Below are positions 45,155-56,872 of a stretch of DNA of 64,000 nucleotides, piece by piece. Under the pieces are notes generated by a model. It saw only the letters and a program-made list of their open reading frames with translations, ran no database searches and was not told where the DNA came from. The position numbers and the translations under genes were made by a program. The stretch is taken from NCBI RefSeq assembly GCF_000005505.3, contig NC_016131.3, forward strand, positions 36,853,001 through 36,917,000, read 5' to 3'. The DNA is from Brachypodium distachyon. Taxonomy: Eukaryota > Streptophyta > Magnoliopsida > Poales > Poaceae. The first letter of the stretch is position 1. The number at the start of each line of letters is the position of its first letter.

Positions 45155-48100
45155 GAAGCGACCGCCCCCTTACCAGGGTTCGATCTCTGTGCTTATTTGT
45201 GCTAGTCCCTAGATCGACTCACTAGCACACACAGTTCAAGATGTAATACCAAGATACAAAGGTCAAAAGTACTTTATTACATCGTATCATCCAGAACTTA
45301 ATTGTACTTACAAACTTGCGTGACCTCCCAGGTCAGCATAAACAAATATTGTTTCAAAACCATGATAACATTGTATCATAAAACTGCAGCGGAAAGGTAG
45401 AGCAAATGGGCCTCATCTACTCTAAGAGGAGAGAGCATGTTGGAATGTAAGCACATGACCCAAAGAACATCGACACCTCACTCATCGTCTGATTCACCTG
45501 CATTATTAAATGCAGCCACTACGTGGTCAATACATTGAATGTATTGGCAAACTCACCTGAAAGTTATAACAGATCCTACCAAGTATATGCAATTGAGGTA
45601 TAGTGGGGTTCAGGCTTTATGGCGTGGTAGCAAAAACATAGTTTATCTTACTATAATAATGTTACAATATTGTTAACTAATGGACACGGGGTAGAAACAC
45701 CCATGCTCCTATTAACCTAAAGCACATTGAGTAGAAACATCAAGTGCCCCTACCTTGTTCAAACCATTCATTTTATTTAAGAAGTTGGAATGAGTGAGAC
45801 TTTCCTTACAGCCCCAATATCTAGTTGCTCATGATTGGCCGTAACCGGGGACACGGCTAAGTACTTGGTTTCACACTCTCGAGAGGTTGTACACATTCCC
45901 CACAAGAATTCGACGTGTTAATCCCTTGCTGTCCTCCGGGTGGAGGAGCAACGGCATCGACTTCAAGAATTTTTAGAACATGTTCACCCAGACCACCTGA
46001 GGGACGCGCGCTCCCACCTACACAACTATCTCAGTACAATCCCTCGGATCTGGGTAAACATTTCTTACTCCATCCAGGCAGAGCCCATATTACCATGTGG
46101 TGGTACTGGAAGCTACTAAACAGCAAACTAGTCCAGTCTCTGATACCCCAGGTGGCATTCCACATTTGCGACGCAAGCGCTCCCCGAATCCACGGAAGAG
46201 ACGTCCATGGACGATCCATCTCCGAATCCAAGGAGACTCGACTCAGAGGGACCCATAGAAATGGACCTGACGTCGCATACATCTCGAATACTCAAAGCAG
46301 TCCACCCAGGATGGTTCATTAGGGTTGTTTTGCCAAGTTTCCAAAATCACTCCACATCATCATTTCATACCGATTGAGATTCCCTCACACGTTTACTAAC
46401 ATAGCATGGCTAAGCAAAACTATTCACGATGGCTATTGGTGGAGGATTCATGGCAAAGGTAACCCTATAGCTAATAGGTCAATCATAGCTACCATAAGTA
46501 CGAGTAATAGTAGGATATGATCAAAGTGAACTTGCCTTGGTAGCGGTTGGAGTTCAACCACTCGTCACGATCACAAGGTTCGCTCACCGAGAAAACAATA
46601 TACCCACACATAAACACACAATTCAAATCAAGACAAAATAAAGTATGCTATGATGAGATGCAAACATGTGACATGATTTGGTTTGCTTTTATTTGGGTGA
46701 TCTACTGATCCAAAGCATTAATAATTTAGCACATGTAATTAGGGTTTTAAACAATTAGCAAAGGTTGGGGTGATCTACTGATCCAAAGCATTAATAATTT
46801 AGCACATGTTATTAGGGTTTTAAACAATTAGCAAAGGTTGAGGTTTTATTCGCATCAGCCAAACAAATTAACTCAAAATATTTATTTCTCTGTCCCAATG
46901 GACAGAGGATAATAAAAAAAAATATGGGCACTGGTTTCATTTAAAAATGACTCCTAAATAATTAGTTATGATTTATAAGGTATTAAACCCTATTCTGTAA
47001 TTTGAATGTGATTCAAAATTTGAAATTTGAAAATGGACAGTGCCAAAAGATTCTATAATTCCTAAGGATTCCAAAAAGGTGTGGATCATTAAATTTGGCC
47101 AAACAGATTAAAAGATATGATCAATTGAAGTTACAGGGGCTAAAATTAGATTTTCATTTTTATAAAATGGGTGCCACGTGTCAGCATCTAATTGGACGAT
47201 ACCGGTTCGTTTAAAAAGAATTGATCCGATCTAATCTGCGCCGTTGATCAAGATCCAACGGTCGGGATCTCACCTCCGGGAACCTAGGGTTCCGGCGAGC
47301 GTCTCCGGCGGCGGCGCGGCGTGCAAAAAGGAGAAATAGCCGCGTCAAAAGATGCGCAACGACGAAGGAAAATGAGCGGCTAGAAATGGGAGAAGTTTTG
47401 ACCTTAGGGTTCAATGGCGGCGAGCAAAACGTGCGGCGGCGGGCGACGAGCTCTGGCGAGGAATTGGGCGGCGTGGGCGCGACGATTCGGGCGAGCAAGA
47501 GAGGGAAAGGAGAGAGGGGCGCGCTGGCTTTATAGGGACGCGGGCGGTGAGGCGCGGGAGGCACGGGAGGCGGAGTTCTCGGTGGAGACGGCACGCGGTG
47601 GCGAAGAAGGAAGGCGGCGGCGTTCACGGGCGCTTTCCGAACGAGGAAGAAGGCCCTTACAGGTGGGCCCCACCTATCAGCGGGTGCGGGCGCGGCGCGG
47701 GTCGCGGCTGGGCCAGGCGGCGCGCGCGCGTGCGTGAGGAAGGGGCTGGTTCGGCCCAAAGTGGCCGGGCCGGTCCGTTTCTCCCCTTTTGTTTTTCCTT
47801 TAGCCCTTTCTTTTCCTGTTTTTGTTATTTCTTTGATATCTTTTGATTTTGAAGTCCAAATTGGTCCAAATAAATCCCAGAAAATTTGTAAAATCATGTT
47901 TCACCATGATTCAACTTTTGGGAGTAGTTTCCCCTCAAAATAAAATACACAAAAATACATTTGCCCTATAAATGCCTTTAGGGCTATATAAATATTTAAA
48001 TAAAATAGTTTTTCAACTCCAAATATTTTTCCAAAAATTATGGGACAACTTATATATGCAATAAACCGCTTTTATAAATAAACCCTATTGGTTTGAAGAT

Positions 48101-48254
48101 CCAAAGCTCAAATGGGTGTAAACCCTAGGGTTTAAATTGAAACAAAATATTTTAAAGTCTTTTGAGATTCAAATTTGAATTCAAATATGCAATTGTGGCA
48201 TGATGCTCATGGATGCAATGCACATGTAAAATTTTGAAATTTTGGGATGTTACA
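45155..48254 (-). mobile_element. Family U LTR (3,100 bp) between two coding remnants
   Basis: Both termini are present (TGAAGCG 45155, GATGTTACA 48254) and no primer-binding site adjoins. The flanks are GTTGT and GTTTT, an imperfect match, so it may be an older solo LTR or a recombinant. It carries the TATA box (47530-47534) and palindrome (47656-47680). A local duplication occurs at about 46698-46825 (gggtgatctactgatccaaagc... twice). Confidence 0.9.
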
Positions 48255-49026
48255 GTTTTTGTTGTTGTTCATCTGTTGGGTCAAAGCTTGTAGGATTTGG
48301 GTCTGAGCAGCCAGTAGTTGTTGCAGGTGTGGTTGCTGGTGCAGGGTTGGCGTTGTTGACCTGGGCTTGGAGCTGATCATACTGGAGCTGCAGGAGATCC
48401 TTCTCGTACATTATCTGCTCCATGATCTCATGCATGTTTAGGATGACATCTCCCCTGCGGTTCACCTCAATTGTCTTCAGCGCCAGTTGTCCTTGGAGTA
48501 TCCCCACTTGGTCTTCAGCTATGTCCGCTCGGGTCATCTTGTTGTAGAGACTCTTCCCCATGTCCACCATGTTATGCTCCAAAGCTTGAAACTGAACATC
48601 CTCCATGTGCGGATCCTTGCCTAGGACTTCCGGTCCCACGGCATTCCTGCCAACAACTCGCCTCCCGAAGCTACGAAAGACGGAGTCCGGAGGCAGTTCA
48701 TCGTGGTACGCCTCGCACACACGCGCTATCGCATGTTGCATGGCGAACTAGAGTCCCAACATGAAGTCGGGGTAGCGCACGGAGTAGGTGATATCGAGCG
48801 TCAATGGAACAACAGCCCGCCCTTTGATCTTAGTGTCGATCTCCCAGCGGCGTGCTCCTCCTTGAGATCCCACCGATTCTGCACGTCCTCGGAAGCAGGG
48901 TGCTACCAGGTGCACTGTCGTGCACAAAGTAGCCAGCTGTCTTCCAAACGGAATGTCATCGTCAACTGTCGGGTAGTGGAGGTGTGTGAAGGGGGTTTCA
49001 TCTCCGAAGTTTGGCAGGCCGTTCAT
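48255..49026 (-). pseudogene. Diverged pre-gag ORF1 with a nonsense codon
   Basis: It starts MNGLPNFGDETPFTHLHYPT and follows the ORF1 pattern (FRGRAES, RRWEIDTKIKGRAVVP, FAMQHAIARVCEAYHDELPP). It is clearly a different subfamily from the 42329 copy. TAG at 48748-48750 stands where other copies have CAG (GLQFAMQ). A heptad-like helix follows (MTRADIAEDQVGILQGQL). It is cut after EQQQK by the LTR at 48254. Confidence 0.85.
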
Positions 49027-49407
49027 CTACAAGATTTATGGTGGAGGGTGAGAATTAGTCATATGATCAAATGGGTAAATGCATAAATATATCAATGACA
49101 ATATGAGGTGTATGTTATGCAAACATGACGAATAATTGTAATAGTGGAAAGCATGACATTGTAGTATGAGATGTATATAAATGTATATAAAATCTGAAGA
49201 TGCAAGTGGATGAATAATTTTGCAATTGTGGATGGAGTAAAAACACATGTAGTAAATATGCATTGAACATTGGTATGATTGCAAGTCTATATGAATATGT
49301 ATGTAACTCAATATGCAAATTTAAAGTGGTATGAAATGCATAGAACAATCCTATGGTCTCTTTTGGTCTAATCCATGCTAGGGTCACGTTCCTACAGGCA
49401 ACACAAT
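49027..49407 (-). other. Leader of the diverged family U element
   Basis: AT-rich, non-coding. It ends in gggtcacgttcctacaggcaacacaat directly before the primer-binding site, as in the other copies. Confidence 0.65.
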
Positions 49408-49419
49408 GCTCTGATACCA
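49408..49419 (-). promoter_or_regulatory. Primer-binding site for initiator Met tRNA
   Basis: TGGTATCAGAGC on the minus strand, two bases inside the LTR end at 49422. Confidence 0.92.
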
Positions 49420-49421
49420 TC

Positions 49422-52400
49422 TGAAGCGACCGCCCCCGTACACGGGTTCGATCTCTGTGCTTTAGTGCTAGTTCCTGGATCGACTCACTAGCACACACAG
49501 TTTCAAGATATAATATCATAGAACAAAGGTCTCAATATTACAACGTATCATACAGAATTTAAAAGTACTTACAATGCGCATAACTCCACGGGTTAGCTGG
49601 AAATAAAACAACTGTTTAGCAACCGAAAGCGAAAGATACAAGGGCACATCAACACCACGGTGAGAGCGTGTTGGAATATAGGCCCGTAACCCAAACAAGT
49701 AGAACGTACATCTTACTCGTCGTCGGAGTTTCCTGCATCATTAAATGATGCAGCCACTAGGGTCAATACATTGAATGTATTGGCAAGATTCACTAGGAGT
49801 TATATCAAAACCTACCAAGTATATGCATAATGTGGCAAAGTGGGGTTCAAGGTTATTTGCATAAAAGCTTAGTTATTTAATCCTATCTTTTGATCAAAAT
49901 AGAATTTCATCACTAATGGACATGGGCTAGACACACCCATGCTCCTATTAAACTAAGGACATTGAGTAGACACATCAATGCTCCTAAACCCAAGTTCAAC
50001 CATTCATTTTATTAAGAAATTAGAATGAGTGAGACTTTCCTTACAGCTCCACAAGAAACCGATGTGTTAATCCCTTGCTGTCCTCAGGGTAGAGTAGCAA
50101 CGGCATCGATTACGAGATTTTCAGAAGTAATTCCCTAAACCACGAGAGAATCACGCTCCCCCTACACATTCTACCTCAGTACAATTTCTCGGGTCTAGGT
50201 TCATACAACTTACTCTCGTCTCGCCAGAGCCCATATAGCATTGTGGTTGTACTAGAAGCTGCTAAATAGGAAACTAGTCCAGTCTCGGTTACCCCAGGTG
50301 GCATTCACATTTGCAACGTAGGCGCTCCCTAAATCCACGGGAGAGACATCCATGGACGATCCATTCCCGAATCCACGGGAACTTGACTCAAAGGGACCCA
50401 TAGAAATGGACCTGACGCTGCTAATCCTCAAAATCCTCAAAGCAGCCCACTCAGGACGGTTCATTGAATTAATTGTTTTGCCTTACATCTAACCAAAACA
50501 TTTCATATAGCGAAAGGCATAACAATATCATAATGTAGTTATTTCCCCCACGATACTACCATAGTCTAGCATTCAACTACAATCGATGGCAATATTGGTA
50601 GCAAGGTAATGGCGAGGGTAAACTATACTACCTGGGATTTATAGCTAGCATAGAGGTACGAGTAATATTCCTAATGCATCTAATAAAACAACAAGTGCAT
50701 AGTAAAATAATTGGGAAAATGATCCAAGTGAACTTGCCTTGTCCAGAGTTGTAGTGGTTATCGCACTCTTCACAACAACAGGGATTAAACTCCACACAAT
50801 CTAAATAAAAGAAAACATACGCACAATAAACACAACATGCAATACAAAATCATGCTATGATGCATATGCCATGATGATGCACACTTGGTTACTTTTAATG
50901 TAACAAGTTTTGTTTCTGTTTTGAAAGGCTTCTCAAAAGATTTGGACAGATTATACAATAAACAAAAGATAATTATTATGCATGAAACAAGGATGGGCTT
51001 TAAATAAAGGTTTATATAATTTTTGCAAAACATAGAGCAAGATTAAATTTGTGTGGCAACCTCATTTACAAAATAATTTTCTCTTGAGGTCCTAATGGAC
51101 AAAACCAAGCTTAAAATTTTTTACATCAAGCTAACATGCGCAAAACCATTTTGAAATAATTCATTTGAAATTTAAACCATATTCAACCATTCTGTAATTT
51201 CCTTCTGGAAAAGTTTTTCAAAATTGAAATTGGACTATGCCAAAATATTCTACAAGTTGTGACGATTCCCAAAAGGTGCGGATCACAATTTTTGGACAAG
51301 CGGTTTAAAAGTTATGATGCTTTGAAGTTACAGGGGCTTTTCTGCAAAAGTGCAATTTTAATTTCGGCCGAAAAAATTTAATTGAAAAAGCTTCGCCACG
51401 TGGCGTGACGGGATTGGCCCGTACCGGTTGTAAAACTAGGGTTTAATCCTGGCCGTGGGATTTGAGATCCACGGTGGAGGACGAAGGGGCTTACTTGGGG
51501 TGGCGCGGCTGCCGGAGATGAAGGGGAGATGGCAGCCGGCGGTCGGGCAGAGGCGGCGGGAAGACGGGGCGGCTCGGGGCGGTTCAGCGGACGAACGGAC
51601 GGCCGGGGCGGCTCGGACGGAGACGGACGGAGACGGGCGGCTCGAGTCCTCAGGCAGGCGGCGGACGGCGGCGTAGCTGCGGTCAACCAAAGACACATCC
51701 GACCACGTCACTGTGTGCGGATTGAAGAGATAAGAGAGAGGAGGGGGTCGGCGGCATGAGGAGCTCACCAGAGCGTCGGCGACGGTGGAAAAACGGCGGC
51801 GGCAGAGTCGAACTTTGGCGAGAAATTGAGGAGAAACCGAGGCATGATCGAGCGAGAGGTTTGGGGGAAGTGGAGGAGAAAAAGATGGCCTTTGGGGTGC
51901 CGCACACACTTTTGGAGATTGGGGTTGTGGGCGAGCGGAACTCGGAGTGGAGTCGTGGGCGTTATGGACTCGGGCGCGAGCGGAGAAATCGGTCGGAGGT
52001 TGAAGAAGGGCGTGGGGCCCACTTGGCAGCGTCCGAGCGCGCGGGGCAGGCTGGTCTGGCGGTCCGGTTTTGTCCGGTTCGGCCGGTGCGGTCCGGTTTT
52101 CCCCCCCTTTTTTTCCTATTTCTATTTTCTGTTTTTGAACTCCAAATTTGATTCAAGGCTCCAAATCACTCCAAATAAATTGCAAAAAAATTTGAAAAAG
52201 CATATTTTCATATGATCTAACTTTTGGAACAAGAATTTCCTCAAAATAAAATATTTAAAAATACATTTGCCTATAAAATGTCTTTTAGGGCCTTTTAGGC
52301 TATCAAAATAAATTATTTTCAAAGCAATTTCAAAAGCCAAATTACGGGATAGCTTTATATATGCATTAAATCCCTTTTACCCAATACCCTCATGGGTTAA

Positions 52401-52570
52401 AATGCAAATACTCAAAAGCAAGAAACAAAGCCCAAATTCAAATAAAAGCATTTTTGAATAAGGGTTTTCTAGGTAAATTTCAGGATTTTAAAAGTGATTA
52501 AATGCAAGGGTGACATGATGCTTATGATATGCAATGCATATGAAGGGTTTTGAAAAATTGGGATGTAACA
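49422..52570 (-). mobile_element. Family U 5' LTR (3,149 bp), diverged subfamily
   Basis: It begins TGTTACATCCC (52570) and ends CGCTTCA (49422), followed by the primer-binding site and a diverged ORF1. Its GC-rich promoter block (51400-52110) differs strongly from the other LTRs and lacks an obvious copy of the palindrome. It is inserted into the gag of the element to its right, right after the codons for FWW. Confidence 0.9.
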
Positions 52571-52938
52571 TCCCACCAAAATGCTGCGGGTCCTTCTAGC
52601 AAGTGAGCTGCAAACCTCACTTTTTCCTCGTCGTTGCAGTTGATGGTGACCAAATTCTTGTTGACTGAACGAATCCAGTCGTCGGCCATGATGGGCTCAG
52701 TGGAGCAGAAAAAGGTAGGCGAGCGCAATCGCAGAAATCTGGTCAGCATATCCACTTGAGGTGGGTGGTGCTACTGGTTGTTGTTGTTCTGTTGATTATT
52801 GTTGGCCATCTGCTGAGTAATCAGCTGCAGAAATTGGGTCTGTGCTGCCAACAGTTGCTGCATGGTGGCAGCATTTTTGTCCGCCTCGGCATTGCCGGCC
52901 TCAACGTTATTGGCGGGGTTTTGGCGTCTTGGAGGCAT
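52571..52938 (-). pseudogene. Family U gag, N-terminal part
   Basis: The ATG at 52936-52938 opens MPPRRQNPANNVEAGNAE, then MQQLLAAQTQFLQLITQQM, a poly-Asn/Gln run, and the capsid-like LRSPTFFCSTEPIMADDWI, NDEEKVRFAAHLLEGPAAFW. An in-frame stop lies in the Asn/Gln region. It is cut at 52571 by the 5' LTR of another element. The gag ATG follows a CAG splice-acceptor-like site directly. Confidence 0.88.
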
Positions 52939-53150
52939 CTGTTTATGGTAGCATAGATGAGGAACATATAGAATAGAACTAAGAATATGTAGGCCCCCCA
53001 CAAAAACATTAACTCAAACATATTTCAATCACACAATCAATCATTCATAAAACATTTTGGAAACACAAATCACAACCAGTTCACGATGGGACACTGCCCA
53101 TAAATAAACAGTACGGAAGAAGCAATCGACCTACATTACCATACACATAC
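52939..53150 (-). other. Predicted leader intron between ORF1 and gag
   Basis: The donor ATACAAG/GTATGTG (53151/53150) is a near-perfect consensus. The acceptor ACCATAAACAG ends at 52939, just before the gag ATG. The 212-bp length and T-rich content suit a plant intron. If used, it would shorten the spacer between ORF1 and gag. Confidence 0.45.
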
Positions 53151-53223
53151 CTTGTATGGTGAATGACTAACTCGCAAAACTGATAATGAAGATAACTGTA
53201 GAGTCTGCTAGGCATCGACAAGT

Positions 53224-54107
53224 CTAAGGAAGTGTGGCTGATGGTGCGGTCTCGTTCGCCTTCCTCTTGGAGCGGGTGTTGGAGGCAGGGGTGTCCATCT
53301 CGTGAACCTTCTGGGGCTCGTCCTCCTCAGTCGGCACTCCCTCCTGAGGCTCCATCTCCTGATCTTGTGGCAGAGGTGGGGTCTGAACAGGCGCCGGTGC
53401 GGTAGCTGGCGCGGCTGCGGGTGCTGCGGCGGCTGCGATGAACGCCTGGAACTACTCACAGTAGTAGCCGGCCTGGTCCCTCTCATACTGTAGCTGCTCA
53501 ATGGCGCCTCCCATGTTGAGGACAGTGTTCTCCAACACGGTCTTGTCCTCCTACAGCTGGGCATTCTCCCCCAGTAGTTTGCCCACCTGCTCCTCGGCTA
53601 GGTCGGTCCTGGTCATCTTGTGCTCGAGGCAAGACTCAAGGTCCACTGTGTTTGCCTCCATGTTCTCGAAGTGAGTCGTCACCGGGGTCACATCCTCGTC
53701 ATTGGTTATTGCCATGGCCGAGCATGCATGGTTCCGTCTTCCAAAGACGAGGAAGGGGGAGTCCTCAGGAAACTCGTGCCGATAGTCCCGGCACACCTGC
53801 GCAAAGGCGCAGTGCATGGCGAACTGAAGGCCTTGCTCGAAGGTGGGGTAGTGGCTAATGAAGGTGATAGCCGGTGTAGCGAAGGCGATCTCACACGCCC
53901 GCGGATCTTCGCCTCAATCTCCCACTGTGGTTGCCATCCTTCTGGCACGGTGGGCTCGACTCGGCCTCTGAACCTGGGAGGTGGCAGGTCGAGGAACGCA
54001 CACAGTGCCGCCAAAGGGGCACTGAACAACTGCTCGTCGTCGGTGGAGGGGTAGCAGACACGGGTGAACGGCGGCACATTGCCAAAGGGTGGTGGTGGGC
54101 TTTCCAT
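53224..54107 (-). pseudogene. Family U pre-gag ORF1, frameshifted copy
   Basis: It starts at 54107 (FGNVPPFTRVCYPSTDDEQL) and matches the intact copy. It has two extra bases near 53893 (tcacacgccc against tcacgccc), giving a frameshift, and later stops, e.g. TAG after NAQL at about 53551. The frame is otherwise recognisable to the end (NTRSKRK-type basic tail). Confidence 0.88.
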
Positions 54108-54474
54108 CTATAGAAAACAAAGAAGGAAAGGTAGGGTGGGTAAAGGGATAAAAATTATAATTAAAGGTGGAATTGCAAAAATAAAATTGGATGCATGATA
54201 ATATGGATGTGACATGACAACATGATTATAGTGGTGGATGGCAAAATATAATAAAAGAAAATATGCATCTGTGGTACAATGTCATAGTATTTGGTGTAGA
54301 TGTAAAGTGAATCAGCAAAGATGTCATGCATATGTAAGATATAAATGCAATGATTTAGACGAGTAGGGATAAGGAATAAAGTATATGTATAGATCAGATA
54401 GGGATAAGAATTAATCCTAAGGTTTGGTCTTATCCTAATCCAAGCTAGGGTCACGTTCCTACAGGCAACAAATA
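54108..54474 (-). other. Family U leader
   Basis: Non-coding AT-rich leader. It includes gctagggtcacgttcctacaggcaaca directly before the primer-binding site. Confidence 0.65.
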
Positions 54475-54486
54475 GCTCTGATACCA
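54475..54486 (-). promoter_or_regulatory. Primer-binding site for initiator Met tRNA
   Basis: TGGTATCAGAGC on the minus strand, two bases from the LTR end at 54489. Confidence 0.92.
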
Positions 54487-54488
54487 TC

Positions 54489-54793
54489 TGAAGCGACCGC
54501 CCCCATACAGGGTCCAATCTCTGTGCTTAATGTGCTAGTCCCTGGATCGACTCACTAGCACACATAGTTCCAAGATGTAATATCAAGATATAAAGGTGAA
54601 CGTACTTTATGACATCGCATCATCCTGAATATAATTGTACTGTTTCAAAAACTTGCAGCGGAAAGGTAGAGCAAATGGGCCACAACTACTCCCAAAGGAG
54701 AGAGCATGTTGGAATGTAAGCACATGACCCAAAGAATATCGACGAACCTCACTCTTCGTCAGATTCACCTGCATTATTAATTGCAGCCACTAC
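54489..54793 (-). mobile_element. Family U 5' LTR, terminal 305 bp
   Basis: It starts TGAAGCGACCGCCCCC and follows the other LTRs up to ttgcagccactac, where a different LTR (TGTAACAGCCCGAGACC) takes over. It is the remains of the 5' LTR of the element with the 53224-54107 ORF1. Confidence 0.88.
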
Positions 54794-55467
54794 TGTAACA
54801 GCCCGAGACCAACCCTTTTCCTTATAAGCCCTTTTGGACTGTTTTGTAATTTAATTGTTGTCATCATGTTGTCGTGCTCATGACATCATAATTATTTTGC
54901 CATGTCATTAGCATCATGTTGCATGAAATAATTATTCGATGCACGAAATGTCACTTCTTTTATGTTGTCGTGTGTTTGTCATTTGTTGTGTTTGCTAAAG
55001 CCTAAAACTATTTTTTTTACAAATCCTAATTTGAGTTGGACAAATTATTCCCGGGTTTAATTAGACCTAGCCTCTTGTCTCTTGCCTTATTGCGAAAATC
55101 TAAAATTGCAAAACAGTATTTTTGTTGAGGCTTCTGGTTGGCCAAAAAGCCCATGCGCGCGCCTCCTGCCTCCGCCTCTCCCTGGTCGCCCCTCCCCGCG
55201 CACCAGCCGGCTCCCGTGGCCGCCCTCTGTCTCTCCCCGCGCCACCCCCCTCGCCCGCGCCGCCTCCCCTCGCTCCCCGCACCGTCGAGCACCTCTGCCT
55301 TCACCGCCGAGCGCCCTTGCCTGCTGCTCCCCACCGGTGCGCCTCCTGTGTCCCGCAAGCTCCGTCGCTGCGGCTCCTCCACCACGCCGCCAAGCTCCTC
55401 CGGTCGCCGGCTCCTCTGCCGCACGAGCTCATCGCCGGCAGCGCATCTTCTCAGCCCTGCCTCCAAG
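54794..55467 (+). mobile_element. 5' part of another Gypsy-type LTR
   Basis: It begins TGTAACAGCCCGAGACC, a start shared by several grass Gypsy LTRs, and runs through AT-rich then CCG-rich DNA. It is cut at 55468 by the Tat-type element. No coding part is left, so its family cannot be named. Confidence 0.55.
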
Positions 55468-56468
55468 TGTCGTCGCTCGATGCTCCGACACCGGGGGTGT
55501 GCGGCCACGTCCCCCTTTTAGGTTCGGTAGGGGCGTCTGGGGCGGAGACCCAGTGATCGCCGGGACGGCCGATGAGGCCCTACAGGGCCGGCGAGACGAA
55601 GTGCTAGGGGTACGTGCTAGTCCAAGAACAGAGGCACGCACGTTTTTTACCCAGGTTCGGGCCACCCGGAGGTGTAAAACCCTACGTCCTACCTGTCTGA
55701 GCTGATATTGATTACGGGTCAAATGTTTACAGGTTGCCGGGCAAGCTCCCGGGCTTTCTCTCAGTGACTAGGCGCTCCTCACCGCTCTCTGCTGGCTGCC
55801 CACTGGAGCCAGTAAGCATCTATCGAGCGAGCTTCGTCCGAACCAACTAACTGACCAACTGACCAACTTCCCCAACCGTCTGACCCGTCAACCCTCTCCC
55901 CCCTTGGCCGTTCGCATGGGTCCTCCTTTTATACACAAGGGGGTGCCACGGTGCATGGGCTACAAGTGTCCAACGGGGAGGCACGCAACTCTCCCAGGTG
56001 AGCTGGTGGCATGCATGGGTGCCACCTCCGCCGCTAGGGGCCTAAGACCCTAGGGTAGGATTGGACAACCACTGTTCCTTGGATCGGTTGGGTAACTACC
56101 CGTCGGTCGGCTCGTTTACTGAGCCGCGCGCCTTACTCCTTGCCCTGGTGCGACCGCACGTTCCGCGCCCGTCACGCGCCTGTGGGGCGCTGTCCAGTGG
56201 GCCCCACGACCCGAGGCGGGGGCACGTGTTCGGGAACCCCCAGTCCCCGCAAGTCGGCCTGGGAAGCACCCGGGAACCTCCTCCCGGGAAGCAGCTTCCC
56301 GGGAGGTGCCTAAGCGGGAATATTCCCAGAAGCCCCGCGAGCCCCTTGCGGGCTGGTAGCTTGCCGGGAAGCTCGTTGGCGCTCCCCGGGATGAGACCTT
56401 CCTGGGAACCCGGGGGAGGGGGCCACGCGTCGCGCAGCAGTGGTACCCCGGGTGCGACTGGTGCGACA
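55468..56468 (-). repeat. 3' LTR of the Tat-type element
   Basis: TGTCGTCGCTCG at 55468 and GGTGCGACA at 56468 on the plus strand, followed by gtagcccccggg (polypurine-tract complement). It contains acgttttttacccaggttcgggcc and a TATA-like ccttttatacacaagggg at about 55926-55943. Confidence 0.92.
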
Positions 56469-56872
56469 GTAGCCCCCGGGCGTGGGCCGGCATCACCTGT
56501 TCCCGGAAGGGTCTCTTCCTAGTCGGTTGCTGGGCTACACCCTTAACCGACGCGTGGGCCCCCGATCAGTTGTGGGCCCGCGTCCCTTCGCTGCCCCATG
56601 TACGGCGCCACCAAAAGCGGAGTAGTGGGCACGAGATTTCCGCCTAACTCCCCCCCCCTAAATAGGGTAGTTAAGGTCACTCCGCGCATTGCTCCCAATG
56701 ATTAGGAGTTATCCCCGCGCACCCGTAGGGTACGGAACCGGCCGTTACCAAACGACTGGGCGTCATAAAGCTTCCACTGTTGGCAACGGGGAGCAACACT
56801 TCGCCTTTTCGCCTCCATCCTTTTCCGCATCTCACATCCTTGCGCTCTTGCCAGCCTCCGACCTCGCCCCCA
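56469..56872. other. Spacer between polypurine tract and antisense ORF
   Basis: GC-rich, non-coding. It is comparable to 35596-35981. It presumably holds the promoter and leader of the antisense ORF; cataaagcttccact at 56763 is the only weak TATA-like word I see. Confidence 0.4.

Noticed and set aside
45150..48259. Third clean solo LTR with target duplication
   Set aside because: The flanks GTTGT and GTTTT differ at one base, and the two flanking coding parts are not adjacent in the parent element (the gag N-terminus is missing), so a simple solo insertion is not shown.
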